From positions 1 through 64,000 of the forward strand of contig NZ_JAACYW010000005.1 of assembly GCF_015356825.1 (NCBI RefSeq): DNA of 64,000 bases, given 5' to 3'. A model generated the notes under the pieces. The model saw only the letters and a list, made by a program, of their open reading frames with translations. It was not told where the DNA came from and searched no databases. This DNA is from Catenulispora rubra (GTDB taxonomy: Bacteria > Actinomycetota > Actinomycetes > Streptomycetales > Catenulisporaceae). The position numbers and the translations under genes are program-made. Positions 52,975 to 60,779 of the stretch are shown in pieces. Each line of letters starts with the position of its first letter. Position 1 is the stretch's first letter.

Positions 52975-53102
52975 GGTGATCTCCGTAGGGATAGTCGAGT
53001 TAGGGGTGAGCTTGCGGTGGGCGCAGTCCGAATCGGGCAGTGACGGCCCGGCGACGGCGCAGGAGGGGGTGCTGCGGCGCCTCGGTCGTATGGAAGGAGA
53101 GA

Positions 53103-54086
53103 TCAGCCAGCGCGAGGCTGCCCCAGGCAGCGGTCCCGGGCCCGTTTGAAGAAGGTGGCGCCATCGCCGTGCGCCGACCACGGCACCGGGTAGGCCCACG
53201 GGCCAATCTCGGTCAGGACCTCGGCGGCCTCGGCGAACATGCTCGCCTTCCACAAAGCGTGCGCGAGCAGATGCAGGTCCGGCAGCAGCACCTCGTCGGG
53301 GTCGCGCGCGGGCGCGGCGAACCAGTTCTGATACGCGTCGTCAATTTCACCCCTGGCCTGCGCCGTGGACCACTCCCGATCAGCGAACAACACCTGGTCG
53401 TTAAAGGAGGAGGCCGCGTTTCGCTGGAACGACTTCAGATGCGCCAACAACGGCAACAGGTGCAGCGGGGAACCGGCTGGCGCCACGGATGCCGCAACAC
53501 GTGCGGCATCGATCATCGCAATCATCGAACCGCCTGCATCCGGGCCGACAGCCGCCAGCAGCCGGTGGTAACCCTCGCGGCTGAAAGGATGCCGCCGCGA
53601 GAGATCTTCGATCAGTCGATATGGATCATCCATGGCATCTGAACCCCCGCGGAACTGCGGCACGCAGGCAAGCTGCAACCGTGCGACCCAGGGAACCGGA
53701 TCCCACCAGAAACGCTCGGCCGCACCGATACAGACACGCCGCGCGACCTCGGCCAGCGCACCCGACGCCGGCTGCTGTTCTCGATACGCCCGAACGGCCC
53801 GATACACGGCGACACGCGCATGCAATGCCCAGGCATCACACTCATCCGGCCGCTCAGCCAGCCAACGCTCAGCCGCGCGGCTCACAGCGGCCGGCGGCGC
53901 CATCAGCATCAGCCGATGACAACGTAGATCGGAGCCGATATCGCCACCAGCGGCCAGCAGATCACCAGCGGCGATAAACCGCCCGGCGGCCAGATCTTGC
54001 AACGCCGAGGCCAGCTCGGTATCCGGGCCAGTCGCCGACCAGATCAGTTCTCTGGGCAGCGACCGGCCGCTACGCGCGCGGCTCAC
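53103..54086 (-). CDS. Unknown helical-repeat protein preceding the permease cluster
   Basis: A 327-residue, Ala/Leu/Trp-rich helical protein. Short TPR-like repeats are visible (ALQDLAAGRFIAAGDLLAAG, DAWALHARVAVYRAVRAY, LHLLAHALWKASMFAEAAEV). No family recognised. GTG 54086 is chosen because GGAGGGAG lies just upstream. A decayed copy of its first 100 residues lies directly upstream (54087-54459). It may be a regulatory or adaptor protein for the downstream permease cluster. Confidence 0.72.
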   Translation of the reverse strand: MSRARSGRSLPRELIWSATGPDTELASALQDLAAGRFIAAGDLLAAGGDIGSDLRCHRLMLMAPPAAVSRAAERWLAERPDECDAWALHARVAVYRAVRAYREQQPASGALAEVARRVCIGAAERFWWDPVPWVARLQLACVPQFRGGSDAMDDPYRLIEDLSRRHPFSREGYHRLLAAVGPDAGGSMIAMIDAARVAASVAPAGSPLHLLPLLAHLKSFQRNAASSFNDQVLFADREWSTAQARGEIDDAYQNWFAAPARDPDEVLLPDLHLLAHALWKASMFAEAAEVLTEIGPWAYPVPWSAHGDGATFFKRARDRCLGQPRAG

Positions 54087-54459
54087 GGAGCTCCCTCCAA
54101 GCACGGGAGCAGAACGTCGCCGCGGGCAACGGCCTGAAGGGCGTCCGGGGATACCGTCGACGGTGCGCTCGACACGCCTGAATGGCTGCATCCTCTCCTG
54201 AAGCGCCGTCGTGCCAGTGGTCCAGGGCCGACCGGCAGACCAACTGCTGGCAGCTCTGGTGTCTGCGGCGGTCTGAGCCAGGATCAGCATGCGGTGACAG
54301 CGAAGGTCCCACCTCATGTCCGTGCCGGCCAGCAGCTCGCGGGCGGTCACATGCCGGCTCGGCGGCGATGTCCTGACACGCCACAGCCAGCGCACGATCC
54401 GGCCCGGCCGTATCCCAAATCAGACGACCGGATCGCGTCTTCGCTGCAGAGGGAGTCAT
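54087..54459 (-). pseudogene. Frameshifted partial duplicate of the adjacent helical-repeat gene
   Basis: One frame reads RSGRLIWDTAGPDRALAVAC (compare RELIWSATGPDTELASAL in the intact gene). A second frame then reads ARELLAGTDMRWDLRCHRML (compare LLAAGGDIGSDLRCHRLM) and AADTRAASSW (compare AAVSRAAERW). The relation shifts frame once and stops near the intact start. ATG 54459 still heads the remnant. The stretch 54460-54646 beyond it holds nothing recognisable. Confidence 0.7.
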
Positions 54460-54646
54460 AGCTCACTCATCGCAGCCACCGCGAGCACGAACGGCTGACA
54501 CGGCCACCGATGCCCACAGCGGCACATCCCGAGGGAAAGCGCAGGACTGTGGACGCTCAACACTCGCGCAGGAAGATCGTACAAAGGACCGGACAGCCCC
54601 TCGACTGTGTCGCGACGTTGGGTCAGCGGGGCCACCGCCGCGGGAG

Positions 54647-55921
54647 TCATAGCCGGGCCTGCCTGTCACCGAAGTCCAGCGGACCGGGATCTCCACCGTC
54701 GCGGAACCCCTCCGGCGCCGGGTCGTCCACCGGCAAGCCCAACGCGCGGGCCGCAGCCCGAACCGCGCTACGTTCGCACTGACAACTGCGATCCCCGAGA
54801 AGTTCTACCGCCCGATCGATGTCGGTCATGAAGCGTCGGAAGGTGCGACCTTGAGGATCGTCGGGGTCTGGCCCGATCGGCTCGTACAGGCTGATCGGGG
54901 CGAGGAACCGCGCCTTGGCATGAGCGCCAGGACGTCTCGGATGCCCCGTTACGATCTGGTAGCCAAGAAGCACTGCAGCCTTCGGGTCGATTTCGACCTG
55001 CGACTCCTCCGCGGCTTCCCGCGCTAGCGTCACGGCGAGGTCGTCACCGTCGGCCTCCTCGATTCGGCCACCGGGCAGACTAAACCTACGGTCAGCCTCC
55101 TCGTCGGCCTCGCACCGCACAAGTACGCGTCCGTCGAAGCGGTCCACGAGCCACCCGGCGGCCCCGGCTACCGGGATCGAAGGTGGCAGAGAGTCGGACC
55201 ATGTGACCGAACCGCCCGAAGCCAGCCTGTAGTTCCGAACCAGCGACGGTCGACGTTCCTCCCCAAGCACTGACACAGTGATCGCGACCATCGGGGTACT
55301 GCTACCGGCGATGCCCGGGTACATCTCGTCCAGGAGCGCCATCAGATCTTCGCGATCAGCACCGGGAACCACGCACTCGGGATCGACACTCTCAATGAGC
55401 GACGACGGCGTCGGCGCCTTGGCAACCGCAATGGCCCGCGCCAGCAGACTCCGCCCATCCTCCGACTCGAAACGAAGGGCATGAGCCGGACGAACCCTCG
55501 ACCGCTTGAAGTCCAGCCGTCGGACCTCCACGGTCTTAGTGCCGGCCAGCATGGCGTCGAAGAACTCCGACCTCAGTCGCATCGTCACCGGCGCCTCAGC
55601 GAACGACACCGGCTTTCCGAGGCTCAGTGCATAAACGATCTCGTCGTAGCCAAACTCGACAAGGTAGCCGTCGGGATTGACTACGACTATCTCGTCCGCC
55701 AGGTCGATCTTGGCGGGATGCAGGCCGTCCAGCACGGCGCGTTCCTTCTGGCCAATCGCGGCACGCGCCAGGTGCGCGAGCGCGAACGGCGCCAGCACGA
55801 TCTTCCCAGCCAGGGAGAGGTCCATCTCGGCTTGCTGTATCGCCTCGGCAGAGCGAGAGCCGCATAGCGCCACGATCTCCGTGTGGAAAGCGCTCCAACG
55901 GACGCCGTCCGTCTCAGCCAT
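54647..55921 (-). CDS. Nucleoside deoxyribosyltransferase-like, ASCH and NUDIX triple fusion
   Basis: A 424-residue, three-domain protein. Residues 10-110 are nucleoside 2-deoxyribosyltransferase-like (IVALCGSRSAEAI, LAGKIVLAPFALAHL, LHPAKIDLADEIVVVNPDGY, EIVYALSLGKPV). Residues about 112-225 are ASCH (VTMRLRSEFFDAMLAGTKTV, EVRRLDFKRSRVRPAH). Residues about 255-400 are NUDIX (GWLVDRFDGRVLVRC, GGRIEEADGDDLAVTLAREAAEE; the box carries a two- to three-residue insertion). Likely role: recognition and cleanup of a modified nucleotide or nucleoside. ATG 55921 follows GAGGTGCAGGG. Confidence 0.82.
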   Translation of the reverse strand: MAETDGVRWSAFHTEIVALCGSRSAEAIQQAEMDLSLAGKIVLAPFALAHLARAAIGQKERAVLDGLHPAKIDLADEIVVVNPDGYLVEFGYDEIVYALSLGKPVSFAEAPVTMRLRSEFFDAMLAGTKTVEVRRLDFKRSRVRPAHALRFESEDGRSLLARAIAVAKAPTPSSLIESVDPECVVPGADREDLMALLDEMYPGIAGSSTPMVAITVSVLGEERRPSLVRNYRLASGGSVTWSDSLPPSIPVAGAAGWLVDRFDGRVLVRCEADEEADRRFSLPGGRIEEADGDDLAVTLAREAAEESQVEIDPKAAVLLGYQIVTGHPRRPGAHAKARFLAPISLYEPIGPDPDDPQGRTFRRFMTDIDRAVELLGDRSCQCERSAVRAAARALGLPVDDPAPEGFRDGGDPGPLDFGDRQARL

Positions 55922-56405
55922 CACCCTGCACCTCGCCGTCGCGCCCGCGGAAGTCCACGACCAAAACACCGGGGCTGTCCCAGGCTGGCCGCCAACATGC
56001 TGCCCAGCCCCAACTGCCTCGCAAGCGGACATTCGTGCGATCTGCTGGCACGTCGAATGCGCATCCAGTTCACGCGCTGCCGTTGTAGTGTTCCGAGCCG
56101 CGATACGGGCTGCACCCACGCTGATTGCCACGAACGTCCCCTCCCTTCCCATGGCCACTCCTCGATTTCGAATCCGCGCACGCTGCGGTACGTGGAGATG
56201 GTGCTTCGCGCCGGTTGCATTGGCTATCGAACCCGCCTTCTTCCCTCGGAAGGAAGACCTCGGAATCGGACAGTCGTCCTGTCCGCATTGCAGTTCTTTC
56301 GACCCGGACCGCTTGCGGTCACTCTGGAAGACAGACCGATCGCAATGAATTCCCTGGATTGGAGGTGCGCAATGACGGCGGTATTGGACTCTTGAGGACA
56401 GGGTG
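55922..56405. other. Non-coding or unassigned 484 bp
   Basis: Between the triple-fusion gene and the small XRE gene I see no frame with coding bias on either strand and no recognisable element. The right end (56223-56400) is lower in GC and may be regulatory. Confidence 0.4.
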
Positions 56406-56726
56406 CTACGACGTAGCTCGCTGGCATCCCGAGCAGACCAGGGCGGCGCCTTCCTCTGCCTCAGCTCCCACGGCTTGCCATCGCTGAATCAGCTCTCCGT
56501 CAGCGCCGAGCGCCCTATCGAGAGCCTCCGCCAAGTGAGCAGAAGGCCGACGCTCCGCCTTCTCGACCCTGCCGAGGAGATCGCCGCTGTAGTTGATCTT
56601 TCCGCCGAGGCCGGCCAACGAAAGCCCTTGCGCAAGCCGTATTCTTCGCAGTTCAAACCCAAAGCGGTGACGAGGCGAGAGTTCCGGAGTCAAGGGTCGA
56701 AGCCGCTGCGCCATCGCCATCCCCAT
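56406..56726 (-). CDS. Short XRE-family HTH protein
   Basis: A 106-residue protein with an XRE HTH (FGFELRRIRLAQGLSLAGLG, then YSGDLLGRVEKAERRPSAHL), of the kind that usually carries a C-terminal DUF5753 domain in actinobacteria. Here it stops soon after the HTH (ends VCSGCQRATS), so it is a truncated or stand-alone form. There are three in-frame ATG starts (56726, 56720, 56714). A DUF397 partner is not adjacent. Confidence 0.72.
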   Translation of the reverse strand: MGMAMAQRLRPLTPELSPRHRFGFELRRIRLAQGLSLAGLGGKINYSGDLLGRVEKAERRPSAHLAEALDRALGADGELIQRWQAVGAEAEEGAALVCSGCQRATS

Positions 56727-56858
56727 CAGTTTCGGTGCTCACGGACCGCCCACGAGCCGGTGATGAAAGGATCACGCTTGGTGAAGCCGTGATGTTTCAC
56801 AGCTGTGCCACATCGACGCGATGTTGGTAAAGAAACGGTCAAGCGATGCCGTCTCCGC

Positions 56859-58091
56859 TCAAGGCGAAACGCCGAGCCACAGCGCGAAGCCACGAGCGGC
56901 ATCAGACGGTCGCCGAGATCGCCTGGTCACGGCAGTGACTACTTCTCTGGCGCCAGGGTGGGACCGGGTGTGTTGAGGAGCGCGAACTCGCGCGAGTTGC
57001 AGGCAGGACAGAGCTTGGTCGAACTCATTGCGCCAGACGTGGGCTCGAGCGAGGTCGATGTAGTGATGACTTGCCTTTTCCGCTGGAAGGTCGTCGGGCG
57101 GCGACCAGCTGCGGCTACGCCGCAGTGCTTCATCTGGGTCCGAAAGCTCAACCGCTACGGCGACCTCATGAACCTTCATCGTCGCCGGCCCGAAGCTAGT
57201 CTGGAAGTACTTCACATCCTTTCCGATCAAGGTTGCCATGCCATCGGCGATCTCCAGATGTGTCCAAGCTGCCGAAGCTTTACCTCCAAAGGCCGCGAGC
57301 ACCGCCGCTCGTGCGTGCAAGGAGCCGTAGACCGCTGCGGCCTTCCTGTCCGTGATGGTTTGCCGCGAGATCCGCTCTCCAGCGGTCGCGAGCAAGCGAA
57401 GTCCAGTCTCAACCGAACCCGCGATGAAGAAGGACTCTGCTCGAACGTAGGCTGCAGTAGCTTCCATCCGTTCGTCGCCGGAGTGTTCGGCTGCCCATCG
57501 GATCCGGTCAATCGCGACCGTGGAAAGGTCGTGGTGGCCGAACTTGTGCGCGACAGCATCCGCACTGCGGTAACCGAGTGCCAGAAGGCCGAAGGCACGT
57601 TCCCGTTCGGTGCCCGAGTACGTGTGTACTGCGACGGTCAGTTCCTCCAGCAGGGATGGAAGCATCAGCCCCAGCGCTGCGTAGCCGGACTGCAATCGCA
57701 GCTTGCCTGCCTTGTCGACCTCGCCAGCCAGAACCTCCAAGGGCTGGAGGGAACGCCCAAGGTCAGGAGGACAGTCGTAGTCAGCCATGATTCTGCGAAG
57801 CTCAGGTAGGCAGGCCGATATTCGGTCCGTAGCACTTGGTGAATCAGTAGCGATGCCAAGGACCACAGCTGGGTCGACTTTCAACGCCTCCGAGACGGCC
57901 ACGGCCAAATCCCAGGTACCCCGACGCTGTCCCGTCTCCACCTTGCTCAGCAGTGATTTCGAAACGCCAGCAGCAGCGGCAAGCTCGCGCTGCGTCAGGT
58001 CATTCAGCCGGCGCAGGATGCGCAACCGATCACCAAGATCATCGAGCGACACCACGTCAGGCTCCCCTGTCCGCCGAGGGTCAGCGGCCAT
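56859..58091 (-). CDS. XRE regulator with TPR-like sensor domain
   Basis: A 410-residue regulator: XRE HTH (LRILRRLNDLTQRELAAAAG, SKSLLSKVETGQRRGT; residues about 18-75) followed by about 300 residues of helical repeats (RADAVAHKF-type, AAYVRAESFFIAGSVETGLR, SLHARAAVLAAFGGKASAAW). This form is common in actinobacteria. ATG 58091 has AGGA at good spacing. It is divergent from a HAD phosphatase gene with 63 bases between, which it likely regulates. Confidence 0.85.
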   Translation of the reverse strand: MAADPRRTGEPDVVSLDDLGDRLRILRRLNDLTQRELAAAAGVSKSLLSKVETGQRRGTWDLAVAVSEALKVDPAVVLGIATDSPSATDRISACLPELRRIMADYDCPPDLGRSLQPLEVLAGEVDKAGKLRLQSGYAALGLMLPSLLEELTVAVHTYSGTERERAFGLLALGYRSADAVAHKFGHHDLSTVAIDRIRWAAEHSGDERMEATAAYVRAESFFIAGSVETGLRLLATAGERISRQTITDRKAAAVYGSLHARAAVLAAFGGKASAAWTHLEIADGMATLIGKDVKYFQTSFGPATMKVHEVAVAVELSDPDEALRRSRSWSPPDDLPAEKASHHYIDLARAHVWRNEFDQALSCLQLARVRAPQHTRSHPGAREVVTAVTRRSRRPSDAARGFALWLGVSP

Positions 58092-58154
58092 CGTATCCTG
58101 CACTAGACGTGTTCTACTGTGCACCTTCTGCGACATGGTCCACTGGAGGTATGT

Positions 58155-58811
58155 ATGCCGATCAGGTCTGTCGTCTTCGACGTGGGCGAGACCCTCATGG
58201 ACGACTCGACGTTCTGGAGCTCCTGGGCAGAGTGGATCGGCGTTCCTCATCACACCCTCGCCGCGCTCGTCGGCGCGGTGACTGCGCTAGGCCATGACAA
58301 CGCGTATGCCTTGACACTCATCCGGCCCGATTTCGACCTGAAGGCCGAGCGGGCCGCGCGCGAGGCTGCCGGCCATGGCGAATCCATCTCCGAGCAGGAT
58401 CTCTACCCCGACGTACGGCCGTCGTTAGCCTCCCTCCGCAAGGCAGGCTTCTGGGTCGGCGTCGCGGGCAACCAGACGGTCCGGGCCGCTGAACTGTTGC
58501 GGGCACTTGACCTCCCCGTCGATGCCATCGCCACCTCAGGAGAGTGGGATGTTGCAAAACCCGCCCTTGAGTTCTTCACGCGACTCATCGACTGGGCCCC
58601 TGGCCAGCCCGACGAGATCGTGTACGTAGGCGACCACCCCGCCAACGACATCATTCCCGCGAAGGCCGCTGGCCTGCGCACGGCCCACCTTCGCCGCGGA
58701 CCCTGGGGCTACCTTTGGGCGGAAGACCCAATGGTCACGAACCACGCCGACTGGCGAATCGACTCCCTTAGCCAACTGAGCGAAGTCCTGTCACCTTTAG
58801 AACCCGCCTAG
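58155..58811 (+). CDS. HAD-superfamily hydrolase
   Basis: A 218-residue HAD hydrolase. Motif I is VVFDVGETLMDD (nucleophile Asp 8), motif II GVAGNQTV, motif III a Lys in DVAKPALEFF and motif IV VYVGDHPANDI. The DxGET form, with Gly-Glu in place of the second Asp, occurs in related HAD phosphatases. Probably a small-metabolite or nucleotide phosphatase. ATG 58155 has GGAGG six bases upstream. It is divergent from the XRE-TPR regulator. Confidence 0.88.
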   Translation: MPIRSVVFDVGETLMDDSTFWSSWAEWIGVPHHTLAALVGAVTALGHDNAYALTLIRPDFDLKAERAAREAAGHGESISEQDLYPDVRPSLASLRKAGFWVGVAGNQTVRAAELLRALDLPVDAIATSGEWDVAKPALEFFTRLIDWAPGQPDEIVYVGDHPANDIIPAKAAGLRTAHLRRGPWGYLWAEDPMVTNHADWRIDSLSQLSEVLSPLEPA

Positions 58812-58865
58812 GACCGCCGAATCCATAGGCTGCGAACAGCTCAGCAAGTCCGTTCGGCCTGCCAC

Positions 58866-59396
58866 TCAGCCAGCCGTTGTCGCGAGGTACATACCGAGTG
58901 CAGTCAGGCTCGGGCCATCGGGGACCTGGCCCTTGGCGAGAAGTGCTCGAGCCTCGGCTGGGGTAAACCAGGCAACGCGGTCAGCCTCATCAACCTCGGG
59001 CTCACCGATCTTCGTGACCTCTGTAGCGTGGAAGACGGTGTAGGTCATGGTGCTAATACCACTGAGGGGATGGTAGACAGTGAGCTTCGTAAGGTGCTCA
59101 GCGTCATAGCCAGTCTCCTCCAGGACCTCGCGCCGCGCTGCCTCAGCCAGGTCTTCGTCCGGCTCAGCCCAGCCGGCGGGGATCTCCCAGCCCGAAGCGT
59201 CGGTGATGTGACGATGCCGCCACAACAGAAGGATGCGATCGTCGGTATCCGTAACTACAGCACCGACGGACGCCTTGGGGAACTCGATGACGTGATGGTC
59301 GATCCGCAGTCCGGACGGCAGCGTAACGTCGTCAAGTCGGAGCCGCACCCACGCGCTGTCGTAGATCTCGCGAGTGCCGTGGACCTTCCAGCGCAT
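58866..59396 (-). CDS. NUDIX hydrolase (ADP-ribose pyrophosphatase-like)
   Basis: A 176-residue NUDIX protein. The box GWAEPDEDLAEAARREVLEE, completed by TGY, fits the GX5EX7REUXEEXGU pattern. The ADP-sugar-type layout is seen with VGAVVTDTDDRILLLWRHRH before and LTVYHPLSGISTMTYTVFHA after. It likely hydrolyses an ADP-sugar or related nucleotide. ATG 59396 lies two bases beyond the XRE gene stop, so the two form an operon. Confidence 0.87.
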   Translation of the reverse strand: MRWKVHGTREIYDSAWVRLRLDDVTLPSGLRIDHHVIEFPKASVGAVVTDTDDRILLLWRHRHITDASGWEIPAGWAEPDEDLAEAARREVLEETGYDAEHLTKLTVYHPLSGISTMTYTVFHATEVTKIGEPEVDEADRVAWFTPAEARALLAKGQVPDGPSLTALGMYLATTAG

Positions 59397-59398
59397 AG

Positions 59399-60613
59399 CT
59401 ATGCCTTTCCGACGGGTAGCGTCGACGCCGTGAGCAGTCCTTCGAGTCCCATGACTGCGGCCGTCTGTGACCATCGTGCCAGCTGGCGGCACAGGATCGT
59501 GAGACGTGCGCGGATCGGAGCGACCATCTGTTTCTCTGACAGCTCGACAGCAGCAGTGATCCGTGCAACGGCAGATTCGGGGTCGCCGATGTGGATCTGG
59601 CATTCAGCTTGGTCGAGCATGAGAAGAGCGATGCCCTTCACGTCCTCGCGATCGCGCCTCGAAATCGCAGCGTCGATTGTTCGCACCGCGTCAGCAGGCC
59701 GGCCAAGGAGCAGTTGGGTAGTCCCGGCCATTCCTTCCAGCCGTGCCTCGTCGAAGAATGCCAGCGCGGTAGGCTCCTCCGCCGCTTCGAGTTCGGCATA
59801 CGCGCGTTCCAAGGCAGACAGTGCGACGTGCTCCTCCCCAGCGCCTGCATAGGCACGGGCCCGCAGGGCGTTTAGCCACGCTTGCTGCCTGCGGGACTGG
59901 ACTGGCAACGCTGCCGCCTCTTCCGACATTCGGACGGATCGATCAAAGTCCGCGTCAATTAACGAGTCGATGACCCCCATCCCCAACGACCACGCGAGAA
60001 GCCCGGGATCCTCCAAGTCCCGTCCTGCCTCGTGGCTAAGCTCCAGGTAACGCCGCCCGTTGGGACGATCGTCAAGGTCCATTAGAAGGTGGGCCGCCGT
60101 CCCCGCGAGAATTGCGACTCCGCCCAGCAATGCTCGGTGTGCTCGAAGGCTCGAAGGTCCACGCAGGAGCTTCGTGGCTGCCTGGAGGTCGCGCTGGGTC
60201 TCGAACCACAAGCTTGTCGGAGCGTGGTTCGGGTACTCGGCGATACGCATCGTCGCTCGCTCGAGGATCTCTGCGGCCTCGCCGACGTCCAACCTGACCA
60301 GCGAACCGAGTTCAGTCACAGGGTCCAGCGGGTTGGCGCGCCGTGACGCGGCGGAACGGACAGGTGATCGCTGCAGAACCGCCTGGACAAGCACACCATC
60401 GGTTTCGAGCACGCCGTCCAGTTCGACGGCAAGCTCGGCTGACAGGCGCCGTTCCGCCCGCTCGATCCGTCCTATCAGTTCTGCGCTGACGTGCACACGA
60501 GCCGCGATTTGTTTGTGGGAGAGGCCGTGCTGCGTGCGGAAGCGGCGTAGCTCTGCGCCGATGAAGTGTTCTAGCGAGACGTGGGGTGAGAGCTGCCGAG
60601 GCTGCTTTCCCAT
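59399..60613 (-). CDS. XRE regulator with TPR-like domain, in operon with NUDIX
   Basis: A 404-residue regulator. The HTH at about 15-65 reads LRRFRTQHGLSHKQIAARVH and SAELIGRIERAERRLSAELA, followed by helical repeats (AAHLLMDLDDRPNGRRYLEL, AYAGAGEEHVALSALERAYA, AVRTIDAAISRRDREDVKGI). ATG 60613 is preceded by GAGGGG at a long spacing. It is immediately upstream of the NUDIX gene. Together with the other XRE genes nearby it suggests autoregulated nucleotide-metabolism modules. Confidence 0.83.
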   Translation of the reverse strand: MGKQPRQLSPHVSLEHFIGAELRRFRTQHGLSHKQIAARVHVSAELIGRIERAERRLSAELAVELDGVLETDGVLVQAVLQRSPVRSAASRRANPLDPVTELGSLVRLDVGEAAEILERATMRIAEYPNHAPTSLWFETQRDLQAATKLLRGPSSLRAHRALLGGVAILAGTAAHLLMDLDDRPNGRRYLELSHEAGRDLEDPGLLAWSLGMGVIDSLIDADFDRSVRMSEEAAALPVQSRRQQAWLNALRARAYAGAGEEHVALSALERAYAELEAAEEPTALAFFDEARLEGMAGTTQLLLGRPADAVRTIDAAISRRDREDVKGIALLMLDQAECQIHIGDPESAVARITAAVELSEKQMVAPIRARLTILCRQLARWSQTAAVMGLEGLLTASTLPVGKA

Positions 60614-60718
60614 TTTGGCGCCGCCCCTCAAGCCGTCTGGTCCGCAAGACCCGAATGGTCCCTGACGGATCCAGAATGTCAGAGTCCTGCTTTTCGGGGG
60701 CGAGTAGAGGCCCGTGCG

Positions 60719-60747
60719 GCATGCGGACACCTCAAGTGTCCGCGTGC
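60719..60747 (-). terminator. Hairpin downstream of pheT
   Basis: GCATGCGGACAC and GTGTCCGCGTGC pair over 12 bases with one G-U type mismatch and a CTCAA loop, 33 bases beyond the pheT stop. It also lies about 105 bases before the XRE gene start. Most likely the pheST terminator. Confidence 0.6.
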
Positions 60748-60779
60748 CGGGGTTAGCCAACATGGACCGCCAGGCAGCG

